From the NCBI GenBank assembly GCA_002704915.1, contig PAIP01000006.1, positions 1 to 53,276 of the forward strand: a stretch of DNA of 53,276 bases, read 5' to 3'. A program made the translations under genes and the position numbers. The DNA comes from Parvularcula sp. Lineage in GTDB: Bacteria > Pseudomonadota > Alphaproteobacteria > Caulobacterales > Parvularculaceae. The notes under the pieces were generated by a model. That model did no database searches, was not told the DNA's origin, and saw nothing but the letters and a program-made list of their open reading frames with translations. Positions 43,173 to 51,235 of this stretch are shown here, one piece after another (the stretch's first letter is position 1; the number at the start of each line of letters is the position of its first letter).

Positions 43173-44723
43173 CTAATCGTCCCGCCAGAAGGGCGTCATC
43201 TTTTCAAACGCAGCAAAGGCTGCGTCAATCTTTTTGGCCGCTTCGCGCGCCTCGGCCGCCTTATAACCGGCGATGAACCCTGCGGCGCGCATGGCGCCTT
43301 CGCCGTCGCCTTTCCCGGCCTCGTCAGCGAGATGTTGCGCCACCACCGCGTCATTAACGGCGCCGAAGGCGTCCTGAAGCTCCGACAAGGCTGACATATA
43401 GGGCTTGCGGCGGTCCTTCGGATACAAATCCCGGAAAAGCTGCACCGGATAGCGCAGTTTTTTAAGCGCGATGCGCAGAGGGTGGCGAGCGGCGAGATCG
43501 GCGGAGCCTTTCACCTCGTCGCCCACACGGAACGCCTTCTTCAACAACCGGTCGAGCACCACAGGCGCAAATGCGCGAACCGGCATCTCAAGCTTTGCCT
43601 TGGCCCCCCCGCGCCAGCGCTGAAGCGAACCGGCTGCCAGAAGGTCGATGAGAAACCGCGTGAAATCCGGTGAAGAGATGACTTTCACAGCCTGCGCCCA
43701 GCCTTCGGCCCGCAGTCGTTCCGCCTGCGCCTTCAACGCGCGCAACGACTGCGGGGCGTAATCGGCCTCCAGCGCAGCCGGCACGGTTTCTTCAAGAAAG
43801 ACATCCCAGTCCCGTGCTGGACCAAGCGCGCTGGCGATGGCCTTGGCCCGTCCGGCGAGCTCGGCGATTTCACCCGACTGGAGATAGCGCCTGTAGATCC
43901 GCTCGATTGCGCGCAGGCGGCGCAGCGCCACCCGCATCTGATGCACGCCTTCCGGTTTTCTCAGCTCGATCACCGCCCGCTGCAAACCTGCGATGCGGTC
44001 GGCGATGCCCGATAGCTGCCTCGCCAACACCTCGCCAGCAGTCATTTCGGGATCGAGATCAAGGCGCGCCGCTTTCCCCACGGGGTCGGCGCCGGGAAGC
44101 TGAGCCAGCGCCTCGTCAAGCTTCGTCCCGGTCGAAAGACGAAGCGGCGCATTCGCGGTAAGAAGCCGGGCGAAGTCGAACACAGCGGCGGGTTCGCCGG
44201 AAAGAAGCTCCAGCTCCACTTCCGCGAGCGGCCCGGCAAAGCTGCGCCCCTCCCCGTCCAGCGCTTCCGCCGATCCGAGATCGACGGCGAGCTCGATTTC
44301 GGCGCCTTTGAACCGGATGATCGCCGCCCAACGGTCCACGGTCGTCTTCGCCAACGGCAGAAGGCGGTCTCCATAATCGGAGATCAGACGGTCGATCTCC
44401 TCATCTCCGGTGGTCTTCGGAAACTCTGAATGACGGTTAAGAGGCGTTTCTAGTTCGATCCGGCTCGCGGCATTATCGCCTTTTGTCTTCACAGCCTGAA
44501 CGAAGTCGGCGCCCTCCTCCCGAAGGCGCAAGCTGAAACCCCTCGCCGCCAGCGCGCCGTCATTCGTGTCGTAATAGCTGGAGGAAAGACGCTCCCATGC
44601 GCCGCCCCCACCGTCACCGGCAGAGGGCGCCACCGCCGCAAAGAAGTCGCTGGCGGGCAGCGCCGCTACATCGGCGGGCGCCCCGGTGAATTTCAGCTCA
44701 AATTCGATGCGGCTCTCAGTCAT
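43173..44723 (-). CDS. CYTH-CHAD domain protein
   Basis: The 516-residue protein has an N-terminal CYTH domain beginning with the ExExK motif (IEFELKF), arginines and acidic residues of the triphosphate tunnel (LRLREEG, VDRW, ELAVDLG), and a C-terminal CHAD helical domain (from about 225; EGVHQMRVALRRLRAIERIY, HPLRIALKKLRYPVQLF) rich in basic residues and conserved histidines. CYTH proteins hydrolyse triphosphates, and CHAD domains bind polyphosphate, so a polyphosphate-linked role is likely. It lies within the his cluster between hisA and hisF on the same strand, with gaps of 74 and 35 bases, so it is probably cotranscribed. Confidence 0.92.
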   Translation of the reverse strand: MTESRIEFELKFTGAPADVAALPASDFFAAVAPSAGDGGGGAWERLSSSYYDTNDGALAARGFSLRLREEGADFVQAVKTKGDNAASRIELETPLNRHSEFPKTTGDEEIDRLISDYGDRLLPLAKTTVDRWAAIIRFKGAEIELAVDLGSAEALDGEGRSFAGPLAEVELELLSGEPAAVFDFARLLTANAPLRLSTGTKLDEALAQLPGADPVGKAARLDLDPEMTAGEVLARQLSGIADRIAGLQRAVIELRKPEGVHQMRVALRRLRAIERIYRRYLQSGEIAELAGRAKAIASALGPARDWDVFLEETVPAALEADYAPQSLRALKAQAERLRAEGWAQAVKVISSPDFTRFLIDLLAAGSLQRWRGGAKAKLEMPVRAFAPVVLDRLLKKAFRVGDEVKGSADLAARHPLRIALKKLRYPVQLFRDLYPKDRRKPYMSALSELQDAFGAVNDAVVAQHLADEAGKGDGEGAMRAAGFIAGYKAAEAREAAKKIDAAFAAFEKMTPFWRDD

Positions 44724-44797
44724 GACCCGCGCTCGCCCCCACTATACGCAACAAAGGTCAACTTAGCGGACCCAGCGGCGCTTGACCAATGACGGCC

Positions 44798-45529
44798 CTA
44801 CCCGGCCGCCGCAAGCGCCGCCGCCGGATCAATACGCCCGTCATAAAGGGCGCGGCCGATAATGACGCCCTCAATATTCGCGTGAGCCGCTTTCAAAGAC
44901 TTTATGTCCTCCAGGGACGCAACGCCGCCGGATGCAATCACCGGTATGGCCGCCACATCGGCCAAGGCCGCCGTCGCCTCTACATTGACGCCGGCAAGCG
45001 CGCCATCGCGGCTGATATCGGTATAGACGACCGCCGCAACGCCCTGATCTGCATAGCGTCTCACGAGATCCGCCGGGCTGGTTTCGGTATCGCCATCCCA
45101 ACCGTCGGTCTTCACCCGACCGTCGCGCGCGTCGACGCCAAGGACGATCCGGCCCGGATAGCGCTTACAGGCCTGCGAAACGAAATCCGGGTCGTTGACC
45201 GCGGCCGTACCGAGGATCACGCGGGTCATACCAGCCTCGAGCCAGCGTTCCACCGCCGCCATATTGCGGACGCCGCCGCCGAGCTGGGCCTTCAGAGAGA
45301 TGCGGTTGAGAATCCCGTCCACCGCGTCGCCATTTACCGCCTCGCCAGCGAACGCTCCGTCCAGGTCCACAATATGGACCCAATCGAAACCTGCTGACTC
45401 GAAGGCGGCGGCCTGCGAGGCTGGGTCTGAATTATAGACGGTGGAATCCTCCATTCGGCCGTGAAGGAGGCGCACGCACTCGCCGCCTTTGAGATCGATG
45501 GCGGGGTACAGGGTCAGCTTCCGCGTCAT
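44798..45529 (-). CDS. hisA: ProFAR isomerase
   Basis: HisA opens the ribose ring of ProFAR to give PRFAR, the substrate of HisFH. The 243-residue barrel opens YPAIDLKGGECVRL and carries QLGGGVRN and VYTDISRDG with the two catalytic aspartates. The ATG at 45529 overlaps the hisH stop (ATGA), which supports it over an ATG four codons earlier at 45541. Confidence 0.97.
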   Translation of the reverse strand: MTRKLTLYPAIDLKGGECVRLLHGRMEDSTVYNSDPASQAAAFESAGFDWVHIVDLDGAFAGEAVNGDAVDGILNRISLKAQLGGGVRNMAAVERWLEAGMTRVILGTAAVNDPDFVSQACKRYPGRIVLGVDARDGRVKTDGWDGDTETSPADLVRRYADQGVAAVVYTDISRDGALAGVNVEATAALADVAAIPVIASGGVASLEDIKSLKAAHANIEGVIIGRALYDGRIDPAAALAAAG

Positions 45530-46170
45530 GACGGCGACCATGAAAGGAAGCGGCCGAGGAAGGCCAATCCCGCGGCTTGAGACTTCTCCGGGTGGAATTG
45601 CGCGCCCAAGAGATTGTCCCGCCCGATCAGCGCCGCGACATCTTCAGCGTGGCGGGTAACGCCATAAAGATGGGCGTCATTTTCTGGGGCGAAATGAAAG
45701 GAATGGGCGAAGTAGAAGGCCTCGCCATCAAGCTCTTCGAACACCGGATGGGGCGCCGTCAATCGCACCTCGTTCCAGCCCATATGGGGCGAGCGGTATT
45801 CCTCGGAATGTGGCAGAGGGACGACTTCCCCGGGAATCCAGCCGAGCCCGTCGGAACCCTCGAACTCTAGCCCCCGCGACGCGAGAAGCTGCATACCGAC
45901 GCATATGCCAAGAAACGGCCGGGCTTCCACAAGAGCCACATGCTCGATCGCCTCAAGGACGCCGTCCCGGGCGGCGAGACCGCTCATGCAGGCGGCGAAG
46001 GCGCCGACGCCGGGCAGGATGATGCGGTCCGCCTTACAGATGATGTCCGGCTCATCGGTGACGCTGACATGGCGGGCGAGGCCCGCCTCACGCGCAGCCC
46101 GCTCCACCGCTTTTTCGACGGAGCGCAGATTGCCGGAGCCGTAATCGATGATCGCCAGCGTTTCAGCCAT
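45526..46170 (-). CDS. hisH: imidazole glycerol phosphate synthase glutaminase subunit
   Basis: HisH hydrolyses glutamine to supply ammonia to HisF. The 214-residue class I amidotransferase has the nucleophile motif FLGICVGMQLL and the catalytic pair in GAQFHPEKSQ. It overlaps hisA by 4 bases. Upstream, two tiny secreted-protein genes separate it from hisB. Confidence 0.97.
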   Translation of the reverse strand: MAETLAIIDYGSGNLRSVEKAVERAAREAGLARHVSVTDEPDIICKADRIILPGVGAFAACMSGLAARDGVLEAIEHVALVEARPFLGICVGMQLLASRGLEFEGSDGLGWIPGEVVPLPHSEEYRSPHMGWNEVRLTAPHPVFEELDGEAFYFAHSFHFAPENDAHLYGVTRHAEDVAALIGRDNLLGAQFHPEKSQAAGLAFLGRFLSWSPS

Positions 46171-46273
46171 GGCCGAGGCTTGTACTCACGCGGCGCGCTG
46201 GAGCAAGGGGAGGGCGCAAAAGAAAACCGCGCCCCGAAAGGCGCGGTTGTGATATTGGCGGCCGGCCGGCGCT

Positions 46274-46531
46274 TTAAGCGTCCGGGAAACAGGCCTCGAT
46301 AGCGCCCCTCGCATTGTCGCTCAGGGATTCAATATCTTCCGGGCCTTCGACGGACATCAGCTCCGCCGTTGCGTCGGCGTCTGCTGTTTCGGCAAGGCAC
46401 GCGCACCCGGAGGCGTCGCTGCCATTCTCAGCCGCATAGGCTTCGCAATGACCTTCAAGTTCACTGGCCATGGCTGGCGCGAAAGCGAGCGCGAGCCCGG
46501 AGGCGGCGGCAGCGATAATCAGTTTTTTCAT
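46274..46531 (-). CDS. small secreted cysteine protein, tandem paralogue 2
   Basis: An 85-residue protein with a signal peptide (MKKLIIAAAASGLALAFAPA, cleavage near AMA). The mature part of about 63 residues is acidic and has four cysteines. The first is followed after exactly 13 residues by CAC in SDASGCACLAE, and the last is 5 residues from the end (CFPDA). The neighbour just upstream has the same first spacing and the same SGCACL motif, so the two are tandem paralogues. No family is recognised. Oxidation of the four cysteines into two disulfides in the periplasm is inferred. It lies inside the his cluster, on the same strand. Confidence 0.7.
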   Translation of the reverse strand: MKKLIIAAAASGLALAFAPAMASELEGHCEAYAAENGSDASGCACLAETADADATAELMSVEGPEDIESLSDNARGAIEACFPDA

Positions 46532-46564
46532 AAGACGTTTCCTTTCATGTCTTTTTCAGAGCTT

Positions 46565-46831
46565 TTAGCGGGTGCATTTATCCATCGCGGCCTGCGCTTC
46601 AGCCGATGCTGAATCGTACCGCTCCGCCGGATCTTCGATCTCGGCGAGCGCCAGGAATTCATCCGCAAGATCATTCGCCTCGATTTCAGCCTCGAGACAG
46701 GCGCAGCCCGACGAATCGCGCCCGTCCGCCTCAAGCGTCGCCACACACGCGTCTGCCCATTCGCCGGCCAGGGCGACAGACAGCATCGCGCCCGCCATTG
46801 CGGCGGCGGGCAAGCCCAATTTTACAAGCAT
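46565..46831 (-). CDS. small secreted cysteine protein, tandem paralogue 1
   Basis: An 88-residue protein with a signal peptide (ending SVALA) and an acidic mature region with four cysteines: one, then 13 residues, then SGCACLEAE, and a last one near the end (KCTR). It matches the downstream gene in signal, cysteine spacing and the D-x-SGCACL motif but differs elsewhere, as expected for an old duplication. The gap to its paralogue is 33 bases. A plausible promoter lies upstream at 46919-46947. Function unknown. Confidence 0.7.
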   Translation of the reverse strand: MLVKLGLPAAAMAGAMLSVALAGEWADACVATLEADGRDSSGCACLEAEIEANDLADEFLALAEIEDPAERYDSASAEAQAAMDKCTR

Positions 46832-46918
46832 TTTCAGCTCCTTCGTTGCATCGCGCTCTGGGACCCTTTTCAGGTTTTACGCAACGAGAGCGCCTGATTT
46901 CCTCCCAGTCCGCGGCGG

Positions 46919-46947
46919 ATGTCACCCGAAAGCGGCCAAAGCGTCAA
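46919..46947 (-). promoter_or_regulatory. candidate promoter of the secreted cysteine protein pair
   Basis: On the reverse strand TTGACG (46947-46942) and TGACAT (46924-46919) are 17 bases apart. The -35 box is good and the -10 box is weak. It would leave a leader of about 80 bases before the first small gene and could also feed hisH. Confidence 0.35.
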
Positions 46948-47013
46948 CGGATTTGAGCTGCACCGAGGCGCGGAGGGGAGGGAACAATTCGGAGAAGCGA
47001 CTGTTTTTACAGT

Positions 47014-47271
47014 ATGATGTCACAAAATACTGGATATAAACCCGAGCCGACACCCGCGGAAAAGACGGCGTCTACACCCGAAGAAGCCGAAAATACAGAC
47101 GACACATTACGCGTTTCTGAAGAAGAAACGGCTGCGCCCGTTCCAGAAAAGAAGACGACGGAAGAGGTCCGTCAGGGCCACACAGGCGACCATGTCCGCT
47201 ATATTCTGATGTTTTCCACCGTGGGCATCCTGGCGGTTTTTGCGGTCCTGCTGGCGCTTTATCTCTTCTAG
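47014..47271 (+). CDS. small tail-anchored membrane protein
   Basis: An 85-residue protein with an acidic, proline-rich N-terminal half (KPEPTPAEKTASTPEEAE) and one hydrophobic helix at the C-terminus (about residues 63-84, ending ALYLF). Two adjacent ATG codons (47014, 47017) make the start uncertain, and the ribosome site is weak. It is read on the opposite strand to the his genes and sits between hisB (convergent, 26 bases away) and the secreted cysteine protein pair (divergent). No family is recognised. Confidence 0.55.
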   Translation: MMSQNTGYKPEPTPAEKTASTPEEAENTDDTLRVSEEETAAPVPEKKTTEEVRQGHTGDHVRYILMFSTVGILAVFAVLLALYLF

Positions 47272-47297
47272 GCCAGATCTCTTCTAGGCTTGGGCCC

Positions 47298-47885
47298 TTA
47301 AAGCGACCCTTTCGTTGAAGGCGCGCCGCCATCGCTGCGCGGATCTATTTCCAGCGCCTGACGGAACGCGCGCGCCGTAGCCTTGAAACAGCTTTCAATG
47401 ATGTGGTGAGTGTTCTCGCCATACAGGTTTTCCACATGCAGGGTGAGGCCCGCATTCATCGCGAAAGCGTGAAACCATTCTTTGAAAAGCTCTGTGTCCA
47501 TGTCGCCGACCTTGGGGCGCGCAAAGTTCACCCGCCACACAAGATAAGGCCGCTTCGATATGTCGATCGCCGCGCGGGATAGCGTTTCATCCATGGGAAT
47601 ATATGAAGCCCCGAAGCGGCGGATGCCGGCGCAGTCGTCCAGCGCTTTCGCAGCCGCCTGGCCCATGACAATGCCTACATCTTCGACGGTGTGATGCATG
47701 TCGATATGGAGATCGCCTTCAGCGCGCACTTTGAGATCGATCATGGAGTGCTTGGCGAAGGCCTCGAGCATATGGTCGAAAAAGCCGATGCCGGTTTCAA
47801 TGTCGTAGTCGCCCGAACCATCCAGTTCGAGCGCAACGAAAATCTCGGTCTCCCGTGTTTTCCGTTCAACTGTCGCCGCGCGCAT
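47298..47885 (-). CDS. hisB: imidazoleglycerol-phosphate dehydratase
   Basis: HisB dehydrates imidazoleglycerol phosphate to imidazole-acetol phosphate using manganese. The 195-residue protein has the metal-site motifs [24 protein letters not shown] in the form [11 protein letters not shown], and the second repeat [13 protein letters not shown]. The ATG at 47885 follows AGGCGG and gives the normal length. It is divergent from hslV, as in many alphaproteobacteria. It is the first his gene of the cluster and is separated from hisH by inserted small genes. Confidence 0.96.
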   Translation of the reverse strand: MRAATVERKTRETEIFVALELDGSGDYDIETGIGFFDHMLEAFAKHSMIDLKVRAEGDLHIDMHHTVEDVGIVMGQAAAKALDDCAGIRRFGASYIPMDETLSRAAIDISKRPYLVWRVNFARPKVGDMDTELFKEWFHAFAMNAGLTLHVENLYGENTHHIIESCFKATARAFRQALEIDPRSDGGAPSTKGSL

Positions 47886-48022
47886 GAGTCCGCCTCCTTT
47901 GACGCCGTCTTGCGAGGGTGGCATTGAACCCCTCAATATCGGCGTCGATCTCCAGTCATTAGGAAAAAAACCCGCCGCCGTCCATGAAAAGCCAGTCCGC
48001 TTAAGAGTTTAAGGGCAAAGTG

Positions 48023-48568
48023 ATGAGCAAGACGTCAATGCACGCAACAACCATTCTGGCGGTCCGCAAGGGCGGAACCGTCGCCGTGGGCGGGGACGGT
48101 CAGGTCAGCCTCGGCCAGACAGTCGTTAAAGGCGACGCCCGAAAGGTGCGACGGCTCTCGGGCGGCAAGGTGATTGCCGGATTTGCCGGCGCGACCGCCG
48201 ACGCGTTCACGCTCTTGGAGCGCCTTGAAGGCAAACTTGAACAATATCCCGACCAGCTCATGAGGGCCTGCGTGGAACTTGCCAAGGACTGGCGAACGGA
48301 CCGTTATTTAAGACGGCTTGAGGCGATGATGATCGTTGCGGACAAGTCTGTGACGCTGACGCTGTCCGGCGCCGGAGATGTTCTCGAACCGCAATTCGGC
48401 GTGACCGGCATCGGCTCTGGCGGGGATTACGCGCGCTCTGCGGCGCGGGCGCTGATCGAGGAAACGGATCTTCCCGCGGATGAAATCGTGAAAAAAGCAA
48501 TGGCGATCGCGGCCTCGATTTGCGTTTACACGAACGACTCTTTGACGCTTGAAACCATATCCGACTAG
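48023..48568 (+). CDS. hslV: ATP-dependent protease HslUV, peptidase subunit
   Basis: HslV forms the double-hexamer proteolytic core of the HslUV protease. The 181-residue protein has an 8-residue propeptide before Thr1 (MHA, then [10 protein letters not shown]). Counted from Thr1, Asp17 is in VGGDGQ and Lys33 in DARKVRRL, so the catalytic set is complete. The ATG at 48023 is preferred to a GTG three bases earlier. In most bacteria hslU follows directly. Here a VPLPA-CTERM gene and long gaps lie between them. Confidence 0.97.
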   Translation: MSKTSMHATTILAVRKGGTVAVGGDGQVSLGQTVVKGDARKVRRLSGGKVIAGFAGATADAFTLLERLEGKLEQYPDQLMRACVELAKDWRTDRYLRRLEAMMIVADKSVTLTLSGAGDVLEPQFGVTGIGSGGDYARSAARALIEETDLPADEIVKKAMAIAASICVYTNDSLTLETISD

Positions 48569-48879
48569 CGCCTCCGCAGCCCTATTTCGTTAAGTATCTT
48601 TTTCACAACACCGGCCCCAAATAATACAGCAAAGCCTCTGCGCCGCGAATAACGTTAACTGTAAGGCTGCGGCTTTGGCGTCCGCCGTTTACCGACAAAA
48701 TGCTTGTTTTCATTCGCGCTGGACACACGCGCCGGGGGCGCTCATTAATCCGTGTGGAAATTAACCATAGATTTCGCACCCGCCGGTTGCGTTGGCCCGC
48801 AACGATACATGATTGACGGCTGGGTAAATAAGGCGTTGGGAATAATCCCGAATTCCACTGTTGCGTATAGGGGTCTCCC
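48569..48879 (+). promoter_or_regulatory. 311-base intergenic leader before the second VPLPA-CTERM gene
   Basis: No gene is seen. Two short hairpins are visible: GCGCC/GGCGC (48729-48733 with 48737-48741) and GTTGC/GCAAC (48786-48790 with 48799-48803). Two TTAA tetramers (48745-48748 and 48761-48764) are 12 bases apart, not the 7 needed for a full CtrA-type site. The length and the AT-richer stretches suggest a regulated promoter for the surface-protein gene. Confidence 0.35.
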
Positions 48880-49584
48880 ATGAAGTCTATTATCGGCATT
48901 TCTGCCGCGGCGGCGCTTAGCTTTTCTGCTGCGCACGCCACGTCGATCTACACCACGTCCGGCAGCAGCGACCTGGTGACGAATACCGGCAGCTCCCAGA
49001 TCTACGAAGATGACGGCGTCACGATGACGCTCAGCGCAGGCCTTTTCACCGACACGCCCGTGACCGGCGACGCGGTGGTCACGCCCGGCCAGTATGGCGC
49101 GCGTCCCATCGCCTACAGCTATGGCACGGGCATCCGTCACAATGACAATGACGGCCAGCACACAATCGACGGTTATTATCCGGAAGTGGCGATCCTCAGC
49201 TTCGATACGAATGTGCAGCTCACGGGCGCGCTGTTTTCTTACGTGGACACCTACGACACGTTCGATCTTTTCGTAGACACCAATAATGACGGCATTCTTG
49301 AGCGCATTTACGAAAATCTCGGCATGCCGAACAGCTCCATCGCCTTTGTCGACCTTCTGTCCCTCAATCTCGTCGGCAAGCTTTTTGGCATTGGCGCCAG
49401 CGAATACGCCTATAACTGCCGCCAAACGATGTGGGGCCAGAAATGCGACAAGTACTCGCCATCCTGGAAACTGAAAGCGATCAAGTTCGAAGAAGTTCCG
49501 GACGTGCCGCTGCCGGCTGCGCTGCCGCTCTTTATGGCGGGCCTTGCCGGCTTCTGCTTTGCGAGCCGCAAGAAAAAAGTCTGA
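48880..49584 (+). CDS. VPLPA-CTERM surface protein inserted between hslV and hslU
   Basis: A 234-residue protein with a signal peptide (ending SAAHA), a beta-rich body containing repeated aspartate/asparagine turns (RHNDNDGQHTIDGYY, FVDTNNDGILERIYENLG, the latter like a calcium-binding or thrombospondin type 3-like turn), two cysteines in NCRQTMWGQKCDKY, and a C-terminal sorting tail: VPLPAALPLFMAGLAG, hydrophobic helix, SRKKKV. The tail marks it for exosortase-type processing at the cell surface. AGGGGT precedes the ATG. A strong terminator follows, which would isolate hslU from hslV transcription. Confidence 0.85.
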   Translation: MKSIIGISAAAALSFSAAHATSIYTTSGSSDLVTNTGSSQIYEDDGVTMTLSAGLFTDTPVTGDAVVTPGQYGARPIAYSYGTGIRHNDNDGQHTIDGYYPEVAILSFDTNVQLTGALFSYVDTYDTFDLFVDTNNDGILERIYENLGMPNSSIAFVDLLSLNLVGKLFGIGASEYAYNCRQTMWGQKCDKYSPSWKLKAIKFEEVPDVPLPAALPLFMAGLAGFCFASRKKKV

Positions 49585-49620
49585 TCGCTCTTCGCCGGGG
49601 TTTCGCGAAGAGGGGATAAT

Positions 49621-49647
49621 GGCGCGCCGTGAAGGCGCGCCTTTTTT
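49621..49647 (+). terminator. terminator after the second VPLPA-CTERM gene
   Basis: GGCGCGCC (49621-49628), GTGAA loop, GGCGCGCC (49634-49641), then six T residues. A second hairpin, CTCTTCGC/GCGAAGAG (49588-49595 with 49605-49612), lies just before it. Confidence 0.88.
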
Positions 49648-49728
49648 CTGTGGAAAACTCGCGCCGCCATTGCGATTTGCGGCGAGGGGCCTATGTCAGG
49701 GCGATGTTCTTTAAGGCCCCCGTAACGC

Positions 49729-51036
49729 ATGACTGATTATTCCCCCCGCGAGATCGTATCCGAACTGGACCGCTTCATTGTCGGCCAGAAAGCCGCCAAA
49801 CGCGCTGTCGCCATTGCCCTGCGCAATCGCTGGCGCCGCCGCCGCGTCGACGGCGCGTTGCAGGACGAAATCACGCCGAAGAACATTTTGATGATCGGGC
49901 CCACCGGCGTCGGCAAGACCGAGATATCCCGGCGCCTCGCCAAGCTGGCCGGCGCGCCGTTCCTCAAGGTCGAGGCGACGAAATTCACTGAAGTCGGTTA
50001 TGTGGGCCGCGACGTCGATTCCATCATTCGCGACCTGGTGGAAATCGCCATTGGCATGGTGCGCGACAAGAAGCGGGAAGACGTCAAGGCCGCCGCGCAG
50101 GAAGCCGCCGAAGAGCGGGTGCTCGATGCCCTGGTGGGCCAGCATGGCGGAGAGGCGACCCGCGAGGCGTTCCGAAAAAAGCTCCGCGCTGGCGAGCTCG
50201 ATGATCGCGAAGTGGACCTTGAACTGCGCGAAAATCAGAGCGGTGCGCCGATGTTCGAGGTCCCGGGCATGCCCGGCGCGCAGATGGGCATGATCAATCT
50301 GTCCGACATGCTCGGCAAAGCGTTTCAGGGCCCGAAGACCACGAAACGCATCAAGATTCGCGACGCTTATGAACCCCTATTATCGGAGGAAGCCGACCAG
50401 CTCATGGATGAGGACGCCATTGGCCGCGAGGCGGTGGATCTCGTCCAGAATGACGGGATTGTCTTTCTCGATGAGATTGACAAGATCGCCCGGTCCTCGG
50501 ATCGCGCCTCCGCCGACATATCGCGGGAAGGCGTGCAGCGCGATCTCCTGCCGCTTATCGAAGGGGCGACCGTCGCCACCAAGCACGGGCCGGTTAAGAC
50601 CGACCATATTCTCTTCGTCGCCTCCGGCGCCTTTCATTTGTCGAAACCCTCGGACCTGTTGCCCGAGCTTCAGGGCCGCCTGCCGATCCGTGTGGAGCTC
50701 GACGCCCTGTCCCGCGACGACCTGCGGCGCATCCTCACGGAGCCCGAGGCGAGCCTCATCAAGCAATATTCGGCGCTGCTCTCGACGGAGGGGGTGACGC
50801 TGGACTTCACCGAGGAGGCGATCGACGCGCTCGCCGACGCCGCGGCGGAAGTAAACTCCGGCGTCGAGAATATCGGCGCCCGCCGCCTCGCCACCATCAT
50901 GGAGACGGTGCTGGACGACATCTCGTTCACGGCCCCGGACAAAACCGGCGAGACCATCTCCATCGACAGAGATTATGTCACCGAACGCCTCGGCGAAATC
51001 ACCAAAAACGCCGATTTGTCCAAATATATCCTATAA
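49729..51036 (+). CDS. hslU: ATP-dependent protease HslUV, ATPase subunit
   Basis: HslU unfolds substrates and feeds them to HslV. The 435-residue AAA+ protein has Walker [10 protein letters not shown], the pore loop GYVGRD, the intermediate I-domain (about residues 110-235), Walker [11 protein letters not shown], the sensor region and the conserved C-terminus ending DLSKYIL that inserts into HslV. It is 83 bases beyond a terminator, so it probably has its own promoter rather than sharing the hslV transcript. Confidence 0.98.
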   Translation: MTDYSPREIVSELDRFIVGQKAAKRAVAIALRNRWRRRRVDGALQDEITPKNILMIGPTGVGKTEISRRLAKLAGAPFLKVEATKFTEVGYVGRDVDSIIRDLVEIAIGMVRDKKREDVKAAAQEAAEERVLDALVGQHGGEATREAFRKKLRAGELDDREVDLELRENQSGAPMFEVPGMPGAQMGMINLSDMLGKAFQGPKTTKRIKIRDAYEPLLSEEADQLMDEDAIGREAVDLVQNDGIVFLDEIDKIARSSDRASADISREGVQRDLLPLIEGATVATKHGPVKTDHILFVASGAFHLSKPSDLLPELQGRLPIRVELDALSRDDLRRILTEPEASLIKQYSALLSTEGVTLDFTEEAIDALADAAAEVNSGVENIGARRLATIMETVLDDISFTAPDKTGETISIDRDYVTERLGEITKNADLSKYIL

Positions 51037-51182
51037 TTAGAAAGCTTACTTTCGGAGCCGCAACAACCCGGTCGTGAGGCGTTTCGGCGTCACCTGCCGA
51101 AAATCCGGGCCAAAAAGCCCCGATCCCGGCGCTCAGAGGCTCATATCCGCTGTTTCCCGCCATTTGCGGGCTTTCACGATCC

Positions 51183-51197
51183 TTAATGACAGGTTAA
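51183..51197 (+). promoter_or_regulatory. perfect CtrA-type binding site TTAA-N7-TTAA
   Basis: TTAA (51183-51186), seven bases (TGACAGG) and TTAA (51194-51197) match the full CtrA recognition consensus of alphaproteobacteria. It lies 38 bases upstream of the ATG of the large membrane-protein gene, where a CtrA-controlled promoter is expected. The match is exact, but no experimental support is available. Confidence 0.6.
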
Positions 51198-51235
51198 TCT
51201 ATCAAGTCTTGAGGGAGTAGGAGCGGGGATTGGTC

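Noticed and set aside
47922-47990. Possible heat-shock (RpoH) promoter before hslV
   Set aside because: A CATTGAA-like -35 can be picked out, but no matching -10 box lies at the right distance, so the evidence is too weak to list.
48745-48764. Two TTAA tetramers upstream of the second VPLPA-CTERM gene as a possible CtrA site
   Set aside because: The spacing is 12 bases, not the required 7.
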